Shown: positions 1 through 8,926, counted from the first letter of the stretch. The stretch: 64,000 bases of DNA from Sphingomonas arvum (GCF_026013565.1 NZ_JAPDOB010000002.1:682001-746000), one strand, 5' to 3'. Numbers and translations are program-made. Notes: generated by a model not told the origin, from the letters alone.

Positions 1-258
1 GTAGCAGATACCGAGCAGGGGCAGCCCGCTGTCGAACAGCACCTGCGGCGCGCGCGGGCTGTTCTCCCAGGTGACCGAGGAGGGGCCGCCGGAAAAGATG
101 ATGCCCTTGGGCGCCAGCCGCTCGAACGCTTCCTCGGCGGCGTTGAAGGGGGCGATCTCGCAGTAGACGCCGGCCTCGCGCACCCGGCGGGCGATCAGCT
201 GCGTGACCTGACTCCCGAAGTCGACGATCAGGATGGTTTCGGCCGGCTGCACGGTCAC
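1..258 (-). CDS. guaA: GMP synthase (glutamine-hydrolysing), N-terminal part
   Basis: This is the first 86 codons of GuaA, cut by the window edge. GuaA makes GMP from XMP, ATP and glutamine in the cytoplasm. The visible part is the class I glutamine amidotransferase domain: [20 protein letters not shown] at residues 9-28, a FSGGPSSV loop, and LLGICY at the cut, where Cys85 is the expected nucleophile for glutamine hydrolysis. The GTG at 258 is preceded by a GAGAGGG ribosome site about five bases away; a second GTG two codons in is possible. A terminator for the upstream same-strand gene lies just before it, so guaA probably has its own short promoter region. Confidence 0.93.
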   Translation of the reverse strand, partial: MTVQPAETILIVDFGSQVTQLIARRVREAGVYCEIAPFNAAEEAFERLAPKGIIFSGGPSSVTWENSPRAPQVLFDSGLPLLGICY

Positions 259-284
259 GTTGGCCCTCTCGCGCGCAAAGAAAA

Positions 285-313
285 AGTGCGCGGACCCCTA
301 CGGCCCGCGCACT
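285..313 (-). terminator. Rho-independent terminator of the Gly/Tyr-rich secreted protein gene
   Basis: A perfect 9-bp stem (285-293 with 305-313) closes an 11-base loop. On the minus strand it is followed directly by a run of five T, then CTTT. It sits 26 bases after the stop codon of the gene at 339-896 and before guaA on the same strand, so it should separate the two transcripts. Confidence 0.85.
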
Positions 314-338
314 CCCTTTGTCTACGTGTCAGGACCGC

Positions 339-896
339 TTAGTAGCGGCGGTAACCGTAGTTGCCGTTGATCCGGTCCAGATCGATGTCCGTGATCCGGC
401 CGCTCGACCGGCTCACCTTGCAGCTGAACCGGTAGGCCGGGACGCCCTGCTGGTTATACCCATAGCCGCCGTAAGGGGCATTGTAGCCGCCGTAGCCACC
501 ATAGTTGCCGCGGTAGTAGGCGCTGGTGACCAGGCCGTAGACGCGGAAGTTCAGGTTGCGGGTCCGCTCCACCCGGTCGATCTGGGCGACGCGCAGGCCG
601 GCGTTGTTATAACCGTAACCGCCATAGCCTCCGTCGTAGTAGCCGCCATTCACGCGCTGCTCGGTAGCACGGGCGCACTGGTCGACTGCCCAGCGCTCGT
701 TGGCGTAATCATACCCGCCATTGTAGCCACCGTAGCCGCCGTTGTAGCCGCCACGCAGGATGTTGTTGAGGATGGCGCCGACGAGAACGTCGCCGCCGCC
801 ACCGGGGTAATATTGCGCAGCGGCGGGAGCCGCGATCGCCACGCTCGCCGCAGCCGCAGCCGCGCCGCCGAGGAGGAACTTGTGAACAGCCTTCAT
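339..896 (-). CDS. Gly/Tyr-rich secreted protein of unknown function
   Basis: This is a 185-residue protein that I do not recognise as a named family. The ATG at 896 has AAGGAG seven bases upstream, which beats the in-frame GTG two codons earlier. Residues 1 to about 27 form a signal peptide ending APAAAQ, so export to the periplasm or cell surface is likely. Three low-complexity blocks of Gly-Gly-Tyr repeats (such as GGYNGGYGGYNGG and GGYGGYNAPYGG) alternate with more ordinary segments that contain two Cys (in DQCARATEQRV and YRFSCKVSRSSGRI). The C-terminal part resembles small secreted proteins common in sphingomonads. It is a single-gene unit with its own terminator. The role could be structural or envelope associated, but nothing in the sequence fixes it. 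Confidence 0.8.
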   Translation of the reverse strand: MKAVHKFLLGGAAAAAASVAIAAPAAAQYYPGGGGDVLVGAILNNILRGGYNGGYGGYNGGYDYANERWAVDQCARATEQRVNGGYYDGGYGGYGYNNAGLRVAQIDRVERTRNLNFRVYGLVTSAYYRGNYGGYGGYNAPYGGYGYNQQGVPAYRFSCKVSRSSGRITDIDLDRINGNYGYRRY

Positions 897-1095
897 GGCC
901 ACTCTCCTTCTAAGTTCTGGCGGGCTCTCCCGCCGACGATGGCCTGTTTGCCCGATTCGGGCTGCACCTGGACTGAAGGCTCTGTTGCCTTTCGTTCAGC
1001 CCGTGCAACGACATGCCGACTGCTGCTAAAGTCCGTTCGAACCCGTTTCGGTTCCGACCGTTGTGGGGGTGGAACGGAACTCCGGGGAGCTGCCG

Positions 1096-2205
1096 ATGCG
1101 AGCGTCCTTGCTGTTGAGCGGACTTGCGATCGTCTGGAGCGGGCCGGCGCTGGCCCAGGCCGGCCGGCTGGTCGCCGCCGACCCGGTGGCGAACACGCCC
1201 GCCGGCACCCAGGCGTGGAAGGTGCGCTATCTCACCACCGACGATCGCGGCCACCAGCGCGAGGTCAGCGGCATGGTGGTCGCCCCGCGCGAGGCGGTGC
1301 CGGCCCGGCCGCGACCGGTGATCGCCTGGGCACACGGGACCTGGGGCACGGCGACGAGCTGCGCGCCCTCGCTGAGCCCGCGCTTCTTTGAGCTGACGCC
1401 GGCAATTGCGGCGGTGCAGCAAGGCTATGTGGTGGTAGCGCCGGACTATCCGGGGCTCGGCAGTGCCGGGCCGCATCCCTATCTGGTCGGCACGGCAACC
1501 GGTCGCTCGGTGCTGGATGCGGTGAGGGCCGCGCGGAATATCCCTGGCGCGGCGGCAGGCAAGCGCTTCGCCGTGTGGGGCGAAAGCCAGGGCGGTCATG
1601 CGGCGCTGTGGACCGGCCAGTTGGCGGGGGTCGATGGAGCGGGTCTGCAACTCGTCGGGGTCGCGGCGGGAGCGCCGCCGACCAACCTCGCCGCCAATTT
1701 CCGCCAGGCGAGCGACGCCAATGCCCGCGCCTTCCTCACCGCGCTCGCGACCGACAGCTGGTCGCGATACTATGGCGTGCCGTTGCGCATCGGGGCGCGG
1801 CGCACGCCATGGATCATCCAGCGAATGGCGCGCAATTGCGTGACGGTCGACTCGACGCCCAGACTCGGCACGTTGCTCGGCATTCTGGCGCTGCGGCAGG
1901 ACCTGCGGCGGGTGGACCTGGCCACCACGCCGCCCTGGGCCAGTTACGTCCGCGCCAACAGCCTCACGCCCCTGCAGCGCGCGCCCGTGCTGATCGCTCA
2001 GACGCGGGCCGATCCGCTGGTCGCGCCGGCGGTTACGCGGACCTTTGCGCGGCGGCTGTGCGCCAACCGGGTGCGGGTGCGGTGGATCGACCTGCCGGGC
2101 AAGGACCATGCGACCACCGCACGGCAGAGCGCCGCCGCCACCATCCAGTGGATCAGCGACCGCTTCGCGGGTACCCGCGCGCCGAGCGATTGCGGGCGCA
2201 TCTGA
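1096..2205 (+). CDS. Secreted alpha/beta hydrolase (lipase or esterase type)
   Basis: This is a 369-residue exported serine hydrolase. The ATG at 1096 has GGGAG six bases upstream and begins a signal peptide ending SGPALAQA, so it is preferred over the in-frame ATG-like start 33 bases earlier. Core fold motifs are IAWAHGTWG (oxyanion region, residues 77-84), VAPDYPGLG, and the nucleophile elbow GESQGG with Ser164. TRADPLV supplies the likely acid and KDHAT the likely histidine near the C terminus. This layout matches the secretory lipase/alpha-beta hydrolase group. The substrate cannot be told. A small secreted protein gene follows 14 bases later and may be cotranscribed. The region 897-1095 between it and the divergent gene holds only presumed promoters and an imperfect inverted repeat. 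Confidence 0.85.
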   Translation: MRASLLLSGLAIVWSGPALAQAGRLVAADPVANTPAGTQAWKVRYLTTDDRGHQREVSGMVVAPREAVPARPRPVIAWAHGTWGTATSCAPSLSPRFFELTPAIAAVQQGYVVVAPDYPGLGSAGPHPYLVGTATGRSVLDAVRAARNIPGAAAGKRFAVWGESQGGHAALWTGQLAGVDGAGLQLVGVAAGAPPTNLAANFRQASDANARAFLTALATDSWSRYYGVPLRIGARRTPWIIQRMARNCVTVDSTPRLGTLLGILALRQDLRRVDLATTPPWASYVRANSLTPLQRAPVLIAQTRADPLVAPAVTRTFARRLCANRVRVRWIDLPGKDHATTARQSAAATIQWISDRFAGTRAPSDCGRI

Positions 2206-2219
2206 AAAGGAGAAGAGCG

Positions 2220-2531
2220 ATGATCCGGACTGTCTTGGCCTTGTCAGTGACCCTGGCCGCAAGCGCTGCTACCGCGTCGACGCCGGAGGCCTGGGCGCAG
2301 ATGAACAAGCGGGCCGCCCGAGCTTGCGTCGCCGAATCGGGGCTGGCGCGGCCGCAGCTGCTCGCCGCCCGGCTGAGCTACACGGACGAGGTACCAGTCG
2401 AAGTGCGGCTGATCCGCGGTAACGACCGGCAGGGTCGGATGCAGCGACTGGTCTGCGTCTATGACCGCCGGACCGGCCGGGCGCAGGTGCAGCCCGCCCC
2501 CAATTGGAACGCGCCGACGACCCGACCTTAG
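2220..2531 (+). CDS. Small secreted hypothetical protein
   Basis: This is a 103-residue protein with a clear signal peptide (residues 1-20, cleavage after ATAS) and no recognised domain. AAGGAG lies about seven bases before the ATG. The mature part contains two Cys (in ARACVAES and RLVCVYDRRTG), which could form a disulfide in the periplasm, and a basic, Pro-rich tail. The gene follows the hydrolase by 14 bases and is probably in the same transcript. Its TAG stop overlaps the stop of the convergent mscL gene. Function unknown. Confidence 0.75.
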   Translation: MIRTVLALSVTLAASAATASTPEAWAQMNKRAARACVAESGLARPQLLAARLSYTDEVPVEVRLIRGNDRQGRMQRLVCVYDRRTGRAQVQPAPNWNAPTTRP

Positions 2532-2947
2532 CGGCGGAGCGAGTCGCGGATCTCGCGCAGCAGCAGGATTTCCTCGGCAGTCGCGTCGGCTTCCTCGCGG
2601 CGGCCGATCATCCGGTTGGCGGCTTTCACCAGCAGGAAGATGATGAAGGCTAGGATCAGAAACTTGATCACGGCGGTGACGAACGCGCCGTAGCCCAGCA
2701 GCGGCACGCCGGCCTTCTTGAGCGCGGCATAGTCGGTCGGCGAACCGGCGTAGTTCGCGGGGATCTCGCCTAAGCGCACGAAGTAGCTGGAGAAGTCGAG
2801 CCCGCCGAGCACCCGGCCCAGCACCGGCATGATGAGGTCGTCGGTCAGCGAACTGACGATGGCGGCGAAGGCGGCGCCGATGATCACTGCCACCGCCAAG
2901 TCGAGAACGTTGCCGCGGGCGATGAACGCCCGAAATTCGCTCAGCAT
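2528..2947 (-). CDS. mscL: Large-conductance mechanosensitive channel MscL
   Basis: MscL is the inner-membrane safety valve that opens under membrane tension during osmotic downshock. The 139-residue protein matches the family length. It begins MLSEFRAFIARGNVLDLAVAV, the typical N-terminal amphipathic helix running into TM1 (about 15-45) with the pore segment VIIGAAFAAIV. TM2 is about residues 85-108 (TAVIKFLILAFIIFLLVKAANR), and the charged C-terminal helix bundle ends REIRDSLRR. GGGAGGG precedes the ATG. The 3' end overlaps the stop of the convergent gene by three bases, with no terminator between them. Confidence 0.96.
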   Translation of the reverse strand: MLSEFRAFIARGNVLDLAVAVIIGAAFAAIVSSLTDDLIMPVLGRVLGGLDFSSYFVRLGEIPANYAGSPTDYAALKKAGVPLLGYGAFVTAVIKFLILAFIIFLLVKAANRMIGRREEADATAEEILLLREIRDSLRR

Positions 2948-3018
2948 GGTGCCCTCCCGTTCCGTGCGACGGGCCCTTTGTCACGGCCGCGGCGCGGAAC
3001 GGAAGAGGGGCCTTATGC

Positions 3019-5202
3019 CTACTTCACCGCCAGGCCGGTGTGCTGCGCGAGGAAGGCGTAAACATCGCTCGCCTCCTCGATGATCTTGTCCGTCGGCTTG
3101 CCCGAGCCGTGGCCGGCGCGGGTCTCGATGCGGATCAGGTGCGGCTGGCCGTTCGGGTCGGCCTGCTGCAGCGCCGAGATATACTTGAAGCTGTGGCCCG
3201 GAACGACGCGGTCGTCGGTATCGGCAGTGGTCACCAGCATCGCCGGATAGCGCACGCCCGCCTTGATGTTGTGATAGGGCGAATAGGCCAGCAGGGTTTT
3301 AAAGTCGGCTTCCTTGTTGGGGTAGCCGTAATCGTCGACCCAGTAGCGCCCGGCGGTGAACCGGTCGAAGCGCAGCATGTCCATCACGCCGACCGCCGCA
3401 TTGGCGGCGGCGAACAGGTCGGGCCGCTGATTGACCACCGCGCCGACCAGCAGGCCGCCATTCGACCCGCCCTGGACGGCCAGGCCGTTCTTGGGCGTGA
3501 CCCCGTTGGCGATGAGGTATTCGCCGGCGCCGATGAAGTCGTCGAAAACGTTCTGCTTGTTGGCGAGGCGGCCGGCGTCGTGCCATGCCTTGCCATATTC
3601 GCCGCCGCCGCGGATGTTGGCCTGCGCCCACACGCCCCCATTCTCCAGCCAGGCCAGACGCGTGGCCGAAAAGGCCGGGGTGAGCGAGACGTTGAACCCG
3701 CCATAGCCGTAGAGCAGGGTCGGCGCCGGGCCCGTGGTCCCCTTCTTGCGGACGATGAACAGCGGCACGCGGGTGCCGTCCTTGGACGCGTAGAAGCGCT
3801 GCTCGACGCTATAATCGTCAGGGTTGAAGCTGACCTTGGGCGCCCACCATTGGCTGCTCTGGCCGGCCCGCGTGTCGTAACGGTAGATGGTGGTCGGCCG
3901 GTTGAAGCTGGTGAAAGCGAAGAAGGTTTCCGGATCGTCATAGTCGCCGCCGAAGCCCGAGGCGGTGCCGAGGCCCGGCAGCTCGATCACCCGTTCGCGC
4001 GCGCCCGCTGGCGAGAAGACGCGCACCTCGGTGCTAGCGTCCTTGAGGTAGGAGGCGACCAGCTTGCCGCCGACCAGGCTGGCGCCGTCGAGCGTCGCCG
4101 CGTCTTCCGCCACGATCGTGCGCGGAGTCGGCTTGGCCTGCGCGATGTCCATCGCGACGATCTTGAGCCGCGGCGCGCCTTCGTTCGTGATGAAGTAAAA
4201 GGTCGAGCCGCGGTTGCCGACGTAGCTGTAGTTGTTGGTAAAGCCGGGGATCAGCACCCGCGGCTTGGCGCCGCGCTTCTGCCGGTCGACCAGCACCACT
4301 TCGTAGCGATCATCCGTGCCGCTGGACGAGGTCACCACCACCCAGCGGCCGTCATCGCTGACCTGCGCTCCATGGTTCAATTCCGGCCGGTCCGGCGTCG
4401 CATAGGCCAGGCTGTCCGCCGCCTGAGCCGTGCCAAGCTTGTGGAAGAATACCTGATGGTTGTTGTTCAGCTGCTGGAAGGTCTCACCGGCCTTGGGCTC
4501 CGGATAGCGCGAGTAATAGAAGCCGCTGCCGTCCTTGGCCCAGCTCAGCCCCGAAAACTTGACCCACTTGATCTCTTCGGCCGTCGGCTGACCTGTGGCG
4601 ACGTCGAGTACCCGGACCGTGCGCCAGTCGGTACCGCCGTCTTGGATCGAGTAGAGCAGGTGCTTGCCGTCCTCGCTCGGCACCCATTCGGCGAGCGCGG
4701 TCGCGCCGTCCTGGCTCCACTTGTTCGGATCGATCAACAGCCGCTCGGCGCCGTTCAGGCTGTCGCGGACGTAGAGCGGCGACTGGTTCTGGAGCCCTGA
4801 GTTGCGGGCGTAGAAGTAGCGCCCGCCCTTCTTCACCGGCACGCCGGTACGCTCGTAATTGTACAGTTCTGTCATGCGCGCCTTCAGCGCGTCGCGGCCG
4901 GGCAGGGTAGCAAGGTAGGCGTTGGTGACCTGGTTCTGCGCGGTCACCCACGACCGGACCTCCGGTGCGTTGCGCACGTCGGTCTCCAGCCAGCGGTAGG
5001 GGTCCGCCACCCGCTGACTGAACAGATTGTCGACCACGTCGCCGCGGCGGGTGTCCGGGTAGGTCAGCGATGCTGCCCCCTTCGCTGCCGGCAGTTCCTC
5101 CGAGGTGATGAGATTGCCAGCCGTGGGAACCTCCGTGGTCGGCGACGTGGTGGAACAGGCGGCAACGATCGGAAGGCTCATCAGGACCAGGCTCTTGCGC
5201 AT
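3019..5202 (-). CDS. Prolyl oligopeptidase family serine peptidase, lipoprotein (S9A)
   Basis: This 727-residue enzyme of the prolyl oligopeptidase family (S9A) cleaves short peptides after proline. A lipoprotein signal is visible: LPIVAAC with Cys16 as the lipidated residue, so the enzyme should sit anchored in the periplasm. Residues 45-125 are the N-terminal cap, about 125-450 the beta-propeller, and 460-727 the alpha/beta hydrolase domain. The catalytic residues are Ser580 in GGSNGG, Asp664 in DTDDRVVPGHS and His698 in RAGHGSGKP. The length is close to other lipoprotein members in sphingomonads. It stands alone between mscL (same strand) and der (divergent). Substrate preference beyond the family rule is not visible. 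Confidence 0.93.
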   Translation of the reverse strand: MRKSLVLMSLPIVAACSTTSPTTEVPTAGNLITSEELPAAKGAASLTYPDTRRGDVVDNLFSQRVADPYRWLETDVRNAPEVRSWVTAQNQVTNAYLATLPGRDALKARMTELYNYERTGVPVKKGGRYFYARNSGLQNQSPLYVRDSLNGAERLLIDPNKWSQDGATALAEWVPSEDGKHLLYSIQDGGTDWRTVRVLDVATGQPTAEEIKWVKFSGLSWAKDGSGFYYSRYPEPKAGETFQQLNNNHQVFFHKLGTAQAADSLAYATPDRPELNHGAQVSDDGRWVVVTSSSGTDDRYEVVLVDRQKRGAKPRVLIPGFTNNYSYVGNRGSTFYFITNEGAPRLKIVAMDIAQAKPTPRTIVAEDAATLDGASLVGGKLVASYLKDASTEVRVFSPAGARERVIELPGLGTASGFGGDYDDPETFFAFTSFNRPTTIYRYDTRAGQSSQWWAPKVSFNPDDYSVEQRFYASKDGTRVPLFIVRKKGTTGPAPTLLYGYGGFNVSLTPAFSATRLAWLENGGVWAQANIRGGGEYGKAWHDAGRLANKQNVFDDFIGAGEYLIANGVTPKNGLAVQGGSNGGLLVGAVVNQRPDLFAAANAAVGVMDMLRFDRFTAGRYWVDDYGYPNKEADFKTLLAYSPYHNIKAGVRYPAMLVTTADTDDRVVPGHSFKYISALQQADPNGQPHLIRIETRAGHGSGKPTDKIIEEASDVYAFLAQHTGLAVK

Positions 5203-5321
5203 GATTTCCCCATTGGACGGGTAAGGATGGCGCCGTGCTAGCAGGGCAGGCGGTCGCCCCTCAAGCGTCCAGGCGGGGGAAAGCCGTGACTCGGCGCGCC
5301 TCCCGCCGCTAGAGGAGCGCC

Positions 5322-6683
5322 ATGCCCCATCCCACCGTCGCCATCGTCGGCCGTCCCAACGTCGGCAAGTCCACGCTGTTCAACCGCCTGGTCGGCAAGC
5401 GCCTGGCACTGGTCGATGACCGGCCCGGTGTCACGCGCGACCGGCGCGAGGGCGACGGCAAGCTGCTCGACCTGGAGTTCCGGGTGATCGACACTGCCGG
5501 CTTCGAGGACGAGGACCCAGCCAGCCTGCCGGGCCGAATGCGCCAGCAGACCGAAGCGGCCGTGCGGGAGGCGGACGTCGCCCTGTTCCTTATCGACGCG
5601 CGCGAGGGCGTCACGCCCCTGGACGAGGAGATCGCCAACTGGCTGCGCGCCGAGGATGCGCCGGTGGTGATCGCGGTCAACAAGGCCGAAGGGCGGCAGG
5701 GCGAGACCGGCCGGCTTGAGGCCTTTTCGCTCGGCCTGGGCGAACCGATCGCCATCTCGGCCGAACATGGCGAGGGGGTGGTCGACCTGTTCGAATCGCT
5801 GCGCCCGTTCATCGAGCGCGAAGAAGTGGAGGAGCCGGAGGAGGACGAGGAAAGTCCGGACCGGCCGCTCCACATTGCCATCGTCGGCCGCCCGAATGCG
5901 GGGAAGTCGACGCTGGTCAACAAGATGCTGGGCGAGGAACGCATGATCACCGGTCCCGAGGCCGGCATCACCCGCGACAGTATCGCGCTGGACTGGGAGT
6001 GGCCCAGCCCTGACGGGACTCTCAAGAAGGTGCGCCTGGTCGACACCGCGGGCCTGCGCAAGCGGGCCAAGGTCGAGGACAAGCTCGAGCGGCTGAGCGC
6101 CATGGATACCCGCCGCTCGATCGACATGGCCGAGGTCGTCGTGCTGCTGCTCGACGCCACTCGCGGCTTGGAGGCGCAGGACCTCCGCATCGCCGACCAG
6201 GTGATCGAGGAAGGCCGCGCGCTGGTCATCGCCTTGAACAAGTGGGACGTGGCGGAACATGCCTCGTCGCTGTTCAACGGGGTCAAGGCTGCGCTGGAAG
6301 AGGGCCTGTCGCAGCTGAAGGGCGTACCGGTGCTGACCGTATCGGCGATCACGGGCAAGGGCATCGACCAGCTGCTCGGCGCCGCCTTCGAGCTGCGCGC
6401 CTCGTGGAGCCGGCGCGTCACCACTGGCGAACTCAACCGCTGGTTCGAGCGCGCGGTCGAGCAGAACCCGCCGCCCGCGCCCGGCGGCAAGCGGATCAAG
6501 CTGCGTTACATCACTCAGGTGAAGACCCGGCCGCCCAGCTTCGTGGTGTTTGGGACCCGGGTCGACCAGCTGCCGGAAAGCTACCGCCGCTACCTGCTGA
6601 ACAGCATGCGACGCGACTTGGAACTGGGTCCGGTGCCGCTGCGCATGACCATGCGCGCACCGAAGAATCCGTTCGACCGCTAA
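5322..6683 (+). CDS. der: Ribosome biogenesis GTPase Der (EngA)
   Basis: Der is an essential tandem GTPase for 50S ribosomal subunit maturation. The 453-residue protein has two G domains, with P-loops GRPNVGKST starting near residue 10 and GRPNAGKST near residue 189. Each is followed by a DTAG G3 motif (IDTAGFED and VDTAGLRKR) and a K-D/N G4 motif (NKAE, NKWD), and a C-terminal KH-like RNA-binding domain ends RAPKNPFDR. An acidic linker rich in Glu joins the two domains near 165-185. GAGGAG lies four bases before the ATG. An Hpt gene follows 28 bases downstream and may be cotranscribed. Confidence 0.97.
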   Translation: MPHPTVAIVGRPNVGKSTLFNRLVGKRLALVDDRPGVTRDRREGDGKLLDLEFRVIDTAGFEDEDPASLPGRMRQQTEAAVREADVALFLIDAREGVTPLDEEIANWLRAEDAPVVIAVNKAEGRQGETGRLEAFSLGLGEPIAISAEHGEGVVDLFESLRPFIEREEVEEPEEDEESPDRPLHIAIVGRPNAGKSTLVNKMLGEERMITGPEAGITRDSIALDWEWPSPDGTLKKVRLVDTAGLRKRAKVEDKLERLSAMDTRRSIDMAEVVVLLLDATRGLEAQDLRIADQVIEEGRALVIALNKWDVAEHASSLFNGVKAALEEGLSQLKGVPVLTVSAITGKGIDQLLGAAFELRASWSRRVTTGELNRWFERAVEQNPPPAPGGKRIKLRYITQVKTRPPSFVVFGTRVDQLPESYRRYLLNSMRRDLELGPVPLRMTMRAPKNPFDR

Positions 6684-6711
6684 CCGGCCTTTTACCCTTT
6701 CATCCTACAAG

Positions 6712-7179
6712 GTGTCGGTGGACAGTAGCGACAACCCTGGCCGTGACGCGGATGCCGGCGGCATCGTCGACTGGGCACATTTCGAGAAGAGCCGGGCCGA
6801 GCTGGGCCCGGGGTTCATCCGCATCCTCGGCTATTTCCGCGAGGATGGGGTGAAGTCGGTCGCGCAGATCGAGCAGGCCATGCACGCGCAGGATGCGGCG
6901 GCGCTGGTGCGCCCGGCCCATACCATCAAGGGCGAGGCGCGTCAGTTCGGGGCCGAGCCGCTGGCGTCCATCGCCGAGCTGATCGAAAGCACCGCGCGCC
7001 TGTGCGTCGAGACCCGGCGTTTCCCGGACGAGCTAGTGCCACAGGTGGTAGAGCTGCGCCGCCTGTTCTCCGAGACGGTGACGCTGTTCGACAAGGCCAC
7101 CAACCCGCTGCTCAGCCGACGGGCGAGCCCGGGCGGCTTCGGGCGCAAGGCGACCAACCAGGGCTTCGGCCGGCTCTAG
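6712..7179 (+). CDS. Hpt (histidine phosphotransfer) domain protein
   Basis: This is a soluble protein of up to 155 residues dominated by one Hpt four-helix domain. The signature AHTIKGEARQFGA places the phosphorylatable His at residue 70 of the GTG start at 6712. Such proteins shuttle phosphate between receiver domains in multistep phosphorelays. A second GTG two codons later (6718) has AAGG five bases upstream and is an equally good start. The C-terminal tail after residue 135 is basic and probably disordered. There is no kinase or receiver gene beside it, so its partners are unknown. The stop overlaps the stop of the convergent DUF418 gene by four bases. Confidence 0.85.
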   Translation: MSVDSSDNPGRDADAGGIVDWAHFEKSRAELGPGFIRILGYFREDGVKSVAQIEQAMHAQDAAALVRPAHTIKGEARQFGAEPLASIAELIESTARLCVETRRFPDELVPQVVELRRLFSETVTLFDKATNPLLSRRASPGGFGRKATNQGFGRL

Positions 7180-8420
7180 GTCGGCAGCGGCTTGCGCATC
7201 GGCTGCAGCTGCAGCCGGCTGAGCGTCCGCCACGCCCATTCGAACGGACCATAGCGGAAGCGTTCGAGCCATGGCATGGACCAGAGGAGCATGGCCAGCC
7301 ACACCAGCGGTACCAGCAGCCATGCCTCGAACCGCGAAACATGGCCGTACAAGCCTAGGCCCCAGCCATAGAAGACGAACGCCGCGACAATGCTCGTGCC
7401 GAGATAGTTGGAGAAGGCGCAGCGACCCGCGGCCGCAACGCGCTGCGACCAGGGTCCCATGCGCCGCGACAACAGGATGATCAGCGCCGCGTAGCCAAAC
7501 GCCATCGCCACGCGGAACGGCCCGGTGGCGACCAGGAAGCCGCCGAACAGCGTCGGGACATAGAACCGGCTGGCGAGGTCGGCAGCCGCTAGTGCCGAAA
7601 AGGCCAGCGCGCCGACCCCCAGGCACCAGCCGGCCACCTTGCGGTAGCTGCGGTCGTCCCAGCTGCCGTTCAGGAAGCCACTCTTGTACGCCGCCATGCC
7701 GAGCAGCATCAGGCCGAGCGTCTCCCAGCCGAAGAACAACGTCCCCCTGATCGGCTCCGTCAGCCTGACGGTGACCATCTCGTGCAGGCGTCCGCCGAAG
7801 CTCCCGCGGTAGAGCGCCAGGTCCTTCGCGACATCGGTGGGAAAGGGGTAGAACATGCGCCCGAAGTCGTTCCAGCCGCGGACCTGCTCAGCGGTGGCGC
7901 CGGTGGCGTGGGCAGCGTGGTCGAGCTGGATCATGTGGCTCACCAGCAGGCTGAACAGCACCATGTTGAGAACGATGAACAGGCAGCCGAGCACGAACAA
8001 CTGGTGGGCCGGGCGGCGGCGGAAGAGAAAGGCGACCAGCCCCACCAGCGCGTAGCCGACTAGGATGTCACCGAACCAGACCAGGTAGTAGTGGGCAAGG
8101 CCGAACAGCAGCAGCACTGCCATGCGCCGAATATGGGTCGCTGCCCCGGGAATGCTGCTCGCCTCCGCTCGCTCAATCACCAGCAGGGTGGAGGCGCCGA
8201 ACAGCATGGAAAACAGGCTGCGCATCTTGCCGTCGACCAGCACCAGGTTCGCCGCCCACAGGAAAAGGTCGGCACCGGTGTGCCCGCCGTAAGCGCCGGG
8301 GTTGAAGTAGGCGCCCTCGAACATCGCAAAGGCGATCACGTTGACCGAGAAGATGCCCATCACGGCCACGCCCCGGATCACGTCCAGGGTGAAGATGCGC
8401 TCGCTCGTCGTGCTCGCCAC
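7176..8420 (-). CDS. DUF418 family integral membrane protein (YeiB-like)
   Basis: This is a 414-residue polytopic inner-membrane protein of the DUF418/YeiB family. The N-terminal signature LDVIRGVAVMGIFSVN and the C-terminal YGPFEWAWRTLSRL are both present and mark the family. About eight to ten hydrophobic segments can be seen. Family members have been linked to transport or acyl modification, but no firm biochemical role is known to me. The GTG at 8420 has GGGGGA three to four bases upstream. The gene is followed on the other strand by the Hpt gene with overlapping stops, and preceded by bfr with a 26-base gap, so it may be read from the bfr transcript. Confidence 0.86.
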   Translation of the reverse strand: MASTTSERIFTLDVIRGVAVMGIFSVNVIAFAMFEGAYFNPGAYGGHTGADLFLWAANLVLVDGKMRSLFSMLFGASTLLVIERAEASSIPGAATHIRRMAVLLLFGLAHYYLVWFGDILVGYALVGLVAFLFRRRPAHQLFVLGCLFIVLNMVLFSLLVSHMIQLDHAAHATGATAEQVRGWNDFGRMFYPFPTDVAKDLALYRGSFGGRLHEMVTVRLTEPIRGTLFFGWETLGLMLLGMAAYKSGFLNGSWDDRSYRKVAGWCLGVGALAFSALAAADLASRFYVPTLFGGFLVATGPFRVAMAFGYAALIILLSRRMGPWSQRVAAAGRCAFSNYLGTSIVAAFVFYGWGLGLYGHVSRFEAWLLVPLVWLAMLLWSMPWLERFRYGPFEWAWRTLSRLQLQPMRKPLPT

Positions 8421-8446
8421 GCGTCCCCCCTTGCCCGCGCCGGCGC

Positions 8447-8926
8447 TCAGGCTTCGGCCGCCTCGCTCTGCAGCTGGATGTAGTTGGGCAGGCCCATGCG
8501 CTCGATCATCTCGAACTGGGTCTCGAGATGGTCGACATGGCTTTCCTCGTCGCGCAGCACTTCGGCGAACAGGTCGCGGCTGACATAGTCGCGGACGCCT
8601 TCACAGTAGGCCACCGCCTCGCGGTACATGCTCACCGCCTCGACCTCGGCGTCTAGGTCGGCGCGGAGTATCTCCTCAACCGTCTCGCCAATCCGCAGGC
8701 GGCCGAGCAGCTGGAAATTGGGCAGGCCGTCGAGGAACAGGATGCGCTCGGCAAAGCGGTCGGCATGCTTCATCTCGTCGATGGACTCGTGCCGCTCATA
8801 CTGGGCCAGCTTGGCGATGCCCCAATGCTCCAGCAGCCGGTAGTGCAGCCAATATTGGTTGATCGCGGTCAGCTCAGCCTTGAGCGCCTCGTTCAACAAT
8901 TCGATGACCTTCGGGTCGCCCTTCAT
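8447..8926 (-). CDS. bfr: Bacterioferritin
   Basis: Bacterioferritin is a 24-subunit haem-containing cage that oxidises Fe2+ and stores iron. The chosen ATG at 8926 gives 159 residues, the family norm, and has AAGGGG eight bases upstream; another ATG two codons earlier is too close to that site. All ferroxidase ligands are in place with this numbering: Glu18, Glu51, His54, Glu94, Glu127, His130. Met52 is the expected haem ligand. bfd lies 61 bases upstream on the same strand, giving the usual store-and-release pair, probably one iron-controlled transcript. Confidence 0.96.
   Translation of the reverse strand: MKGDPKVIELLNEALKAELTAINQYWLHYRLLEHWGIAKLAQYERHESIDEMKHADRFAERILFLDGLPNFQLLGRLRIGETVEEILRADLDAEVEAVSMYREAVAYCEGVRDYVSRDLFAEVLRDEESHVDHLETQFEMIERMGLPNYIQLQSEAAEA

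Noticed and set aside
3040-4800. 586-codon + strand open frame opposite the prolyl oligopeptidase gene
   Set aside because: It is a shadow of the S9A gene: no ribosome site, composition of a reverse-frame artefact (Ala, Arg, Val, His and Asp rich), and no recognisable domain.
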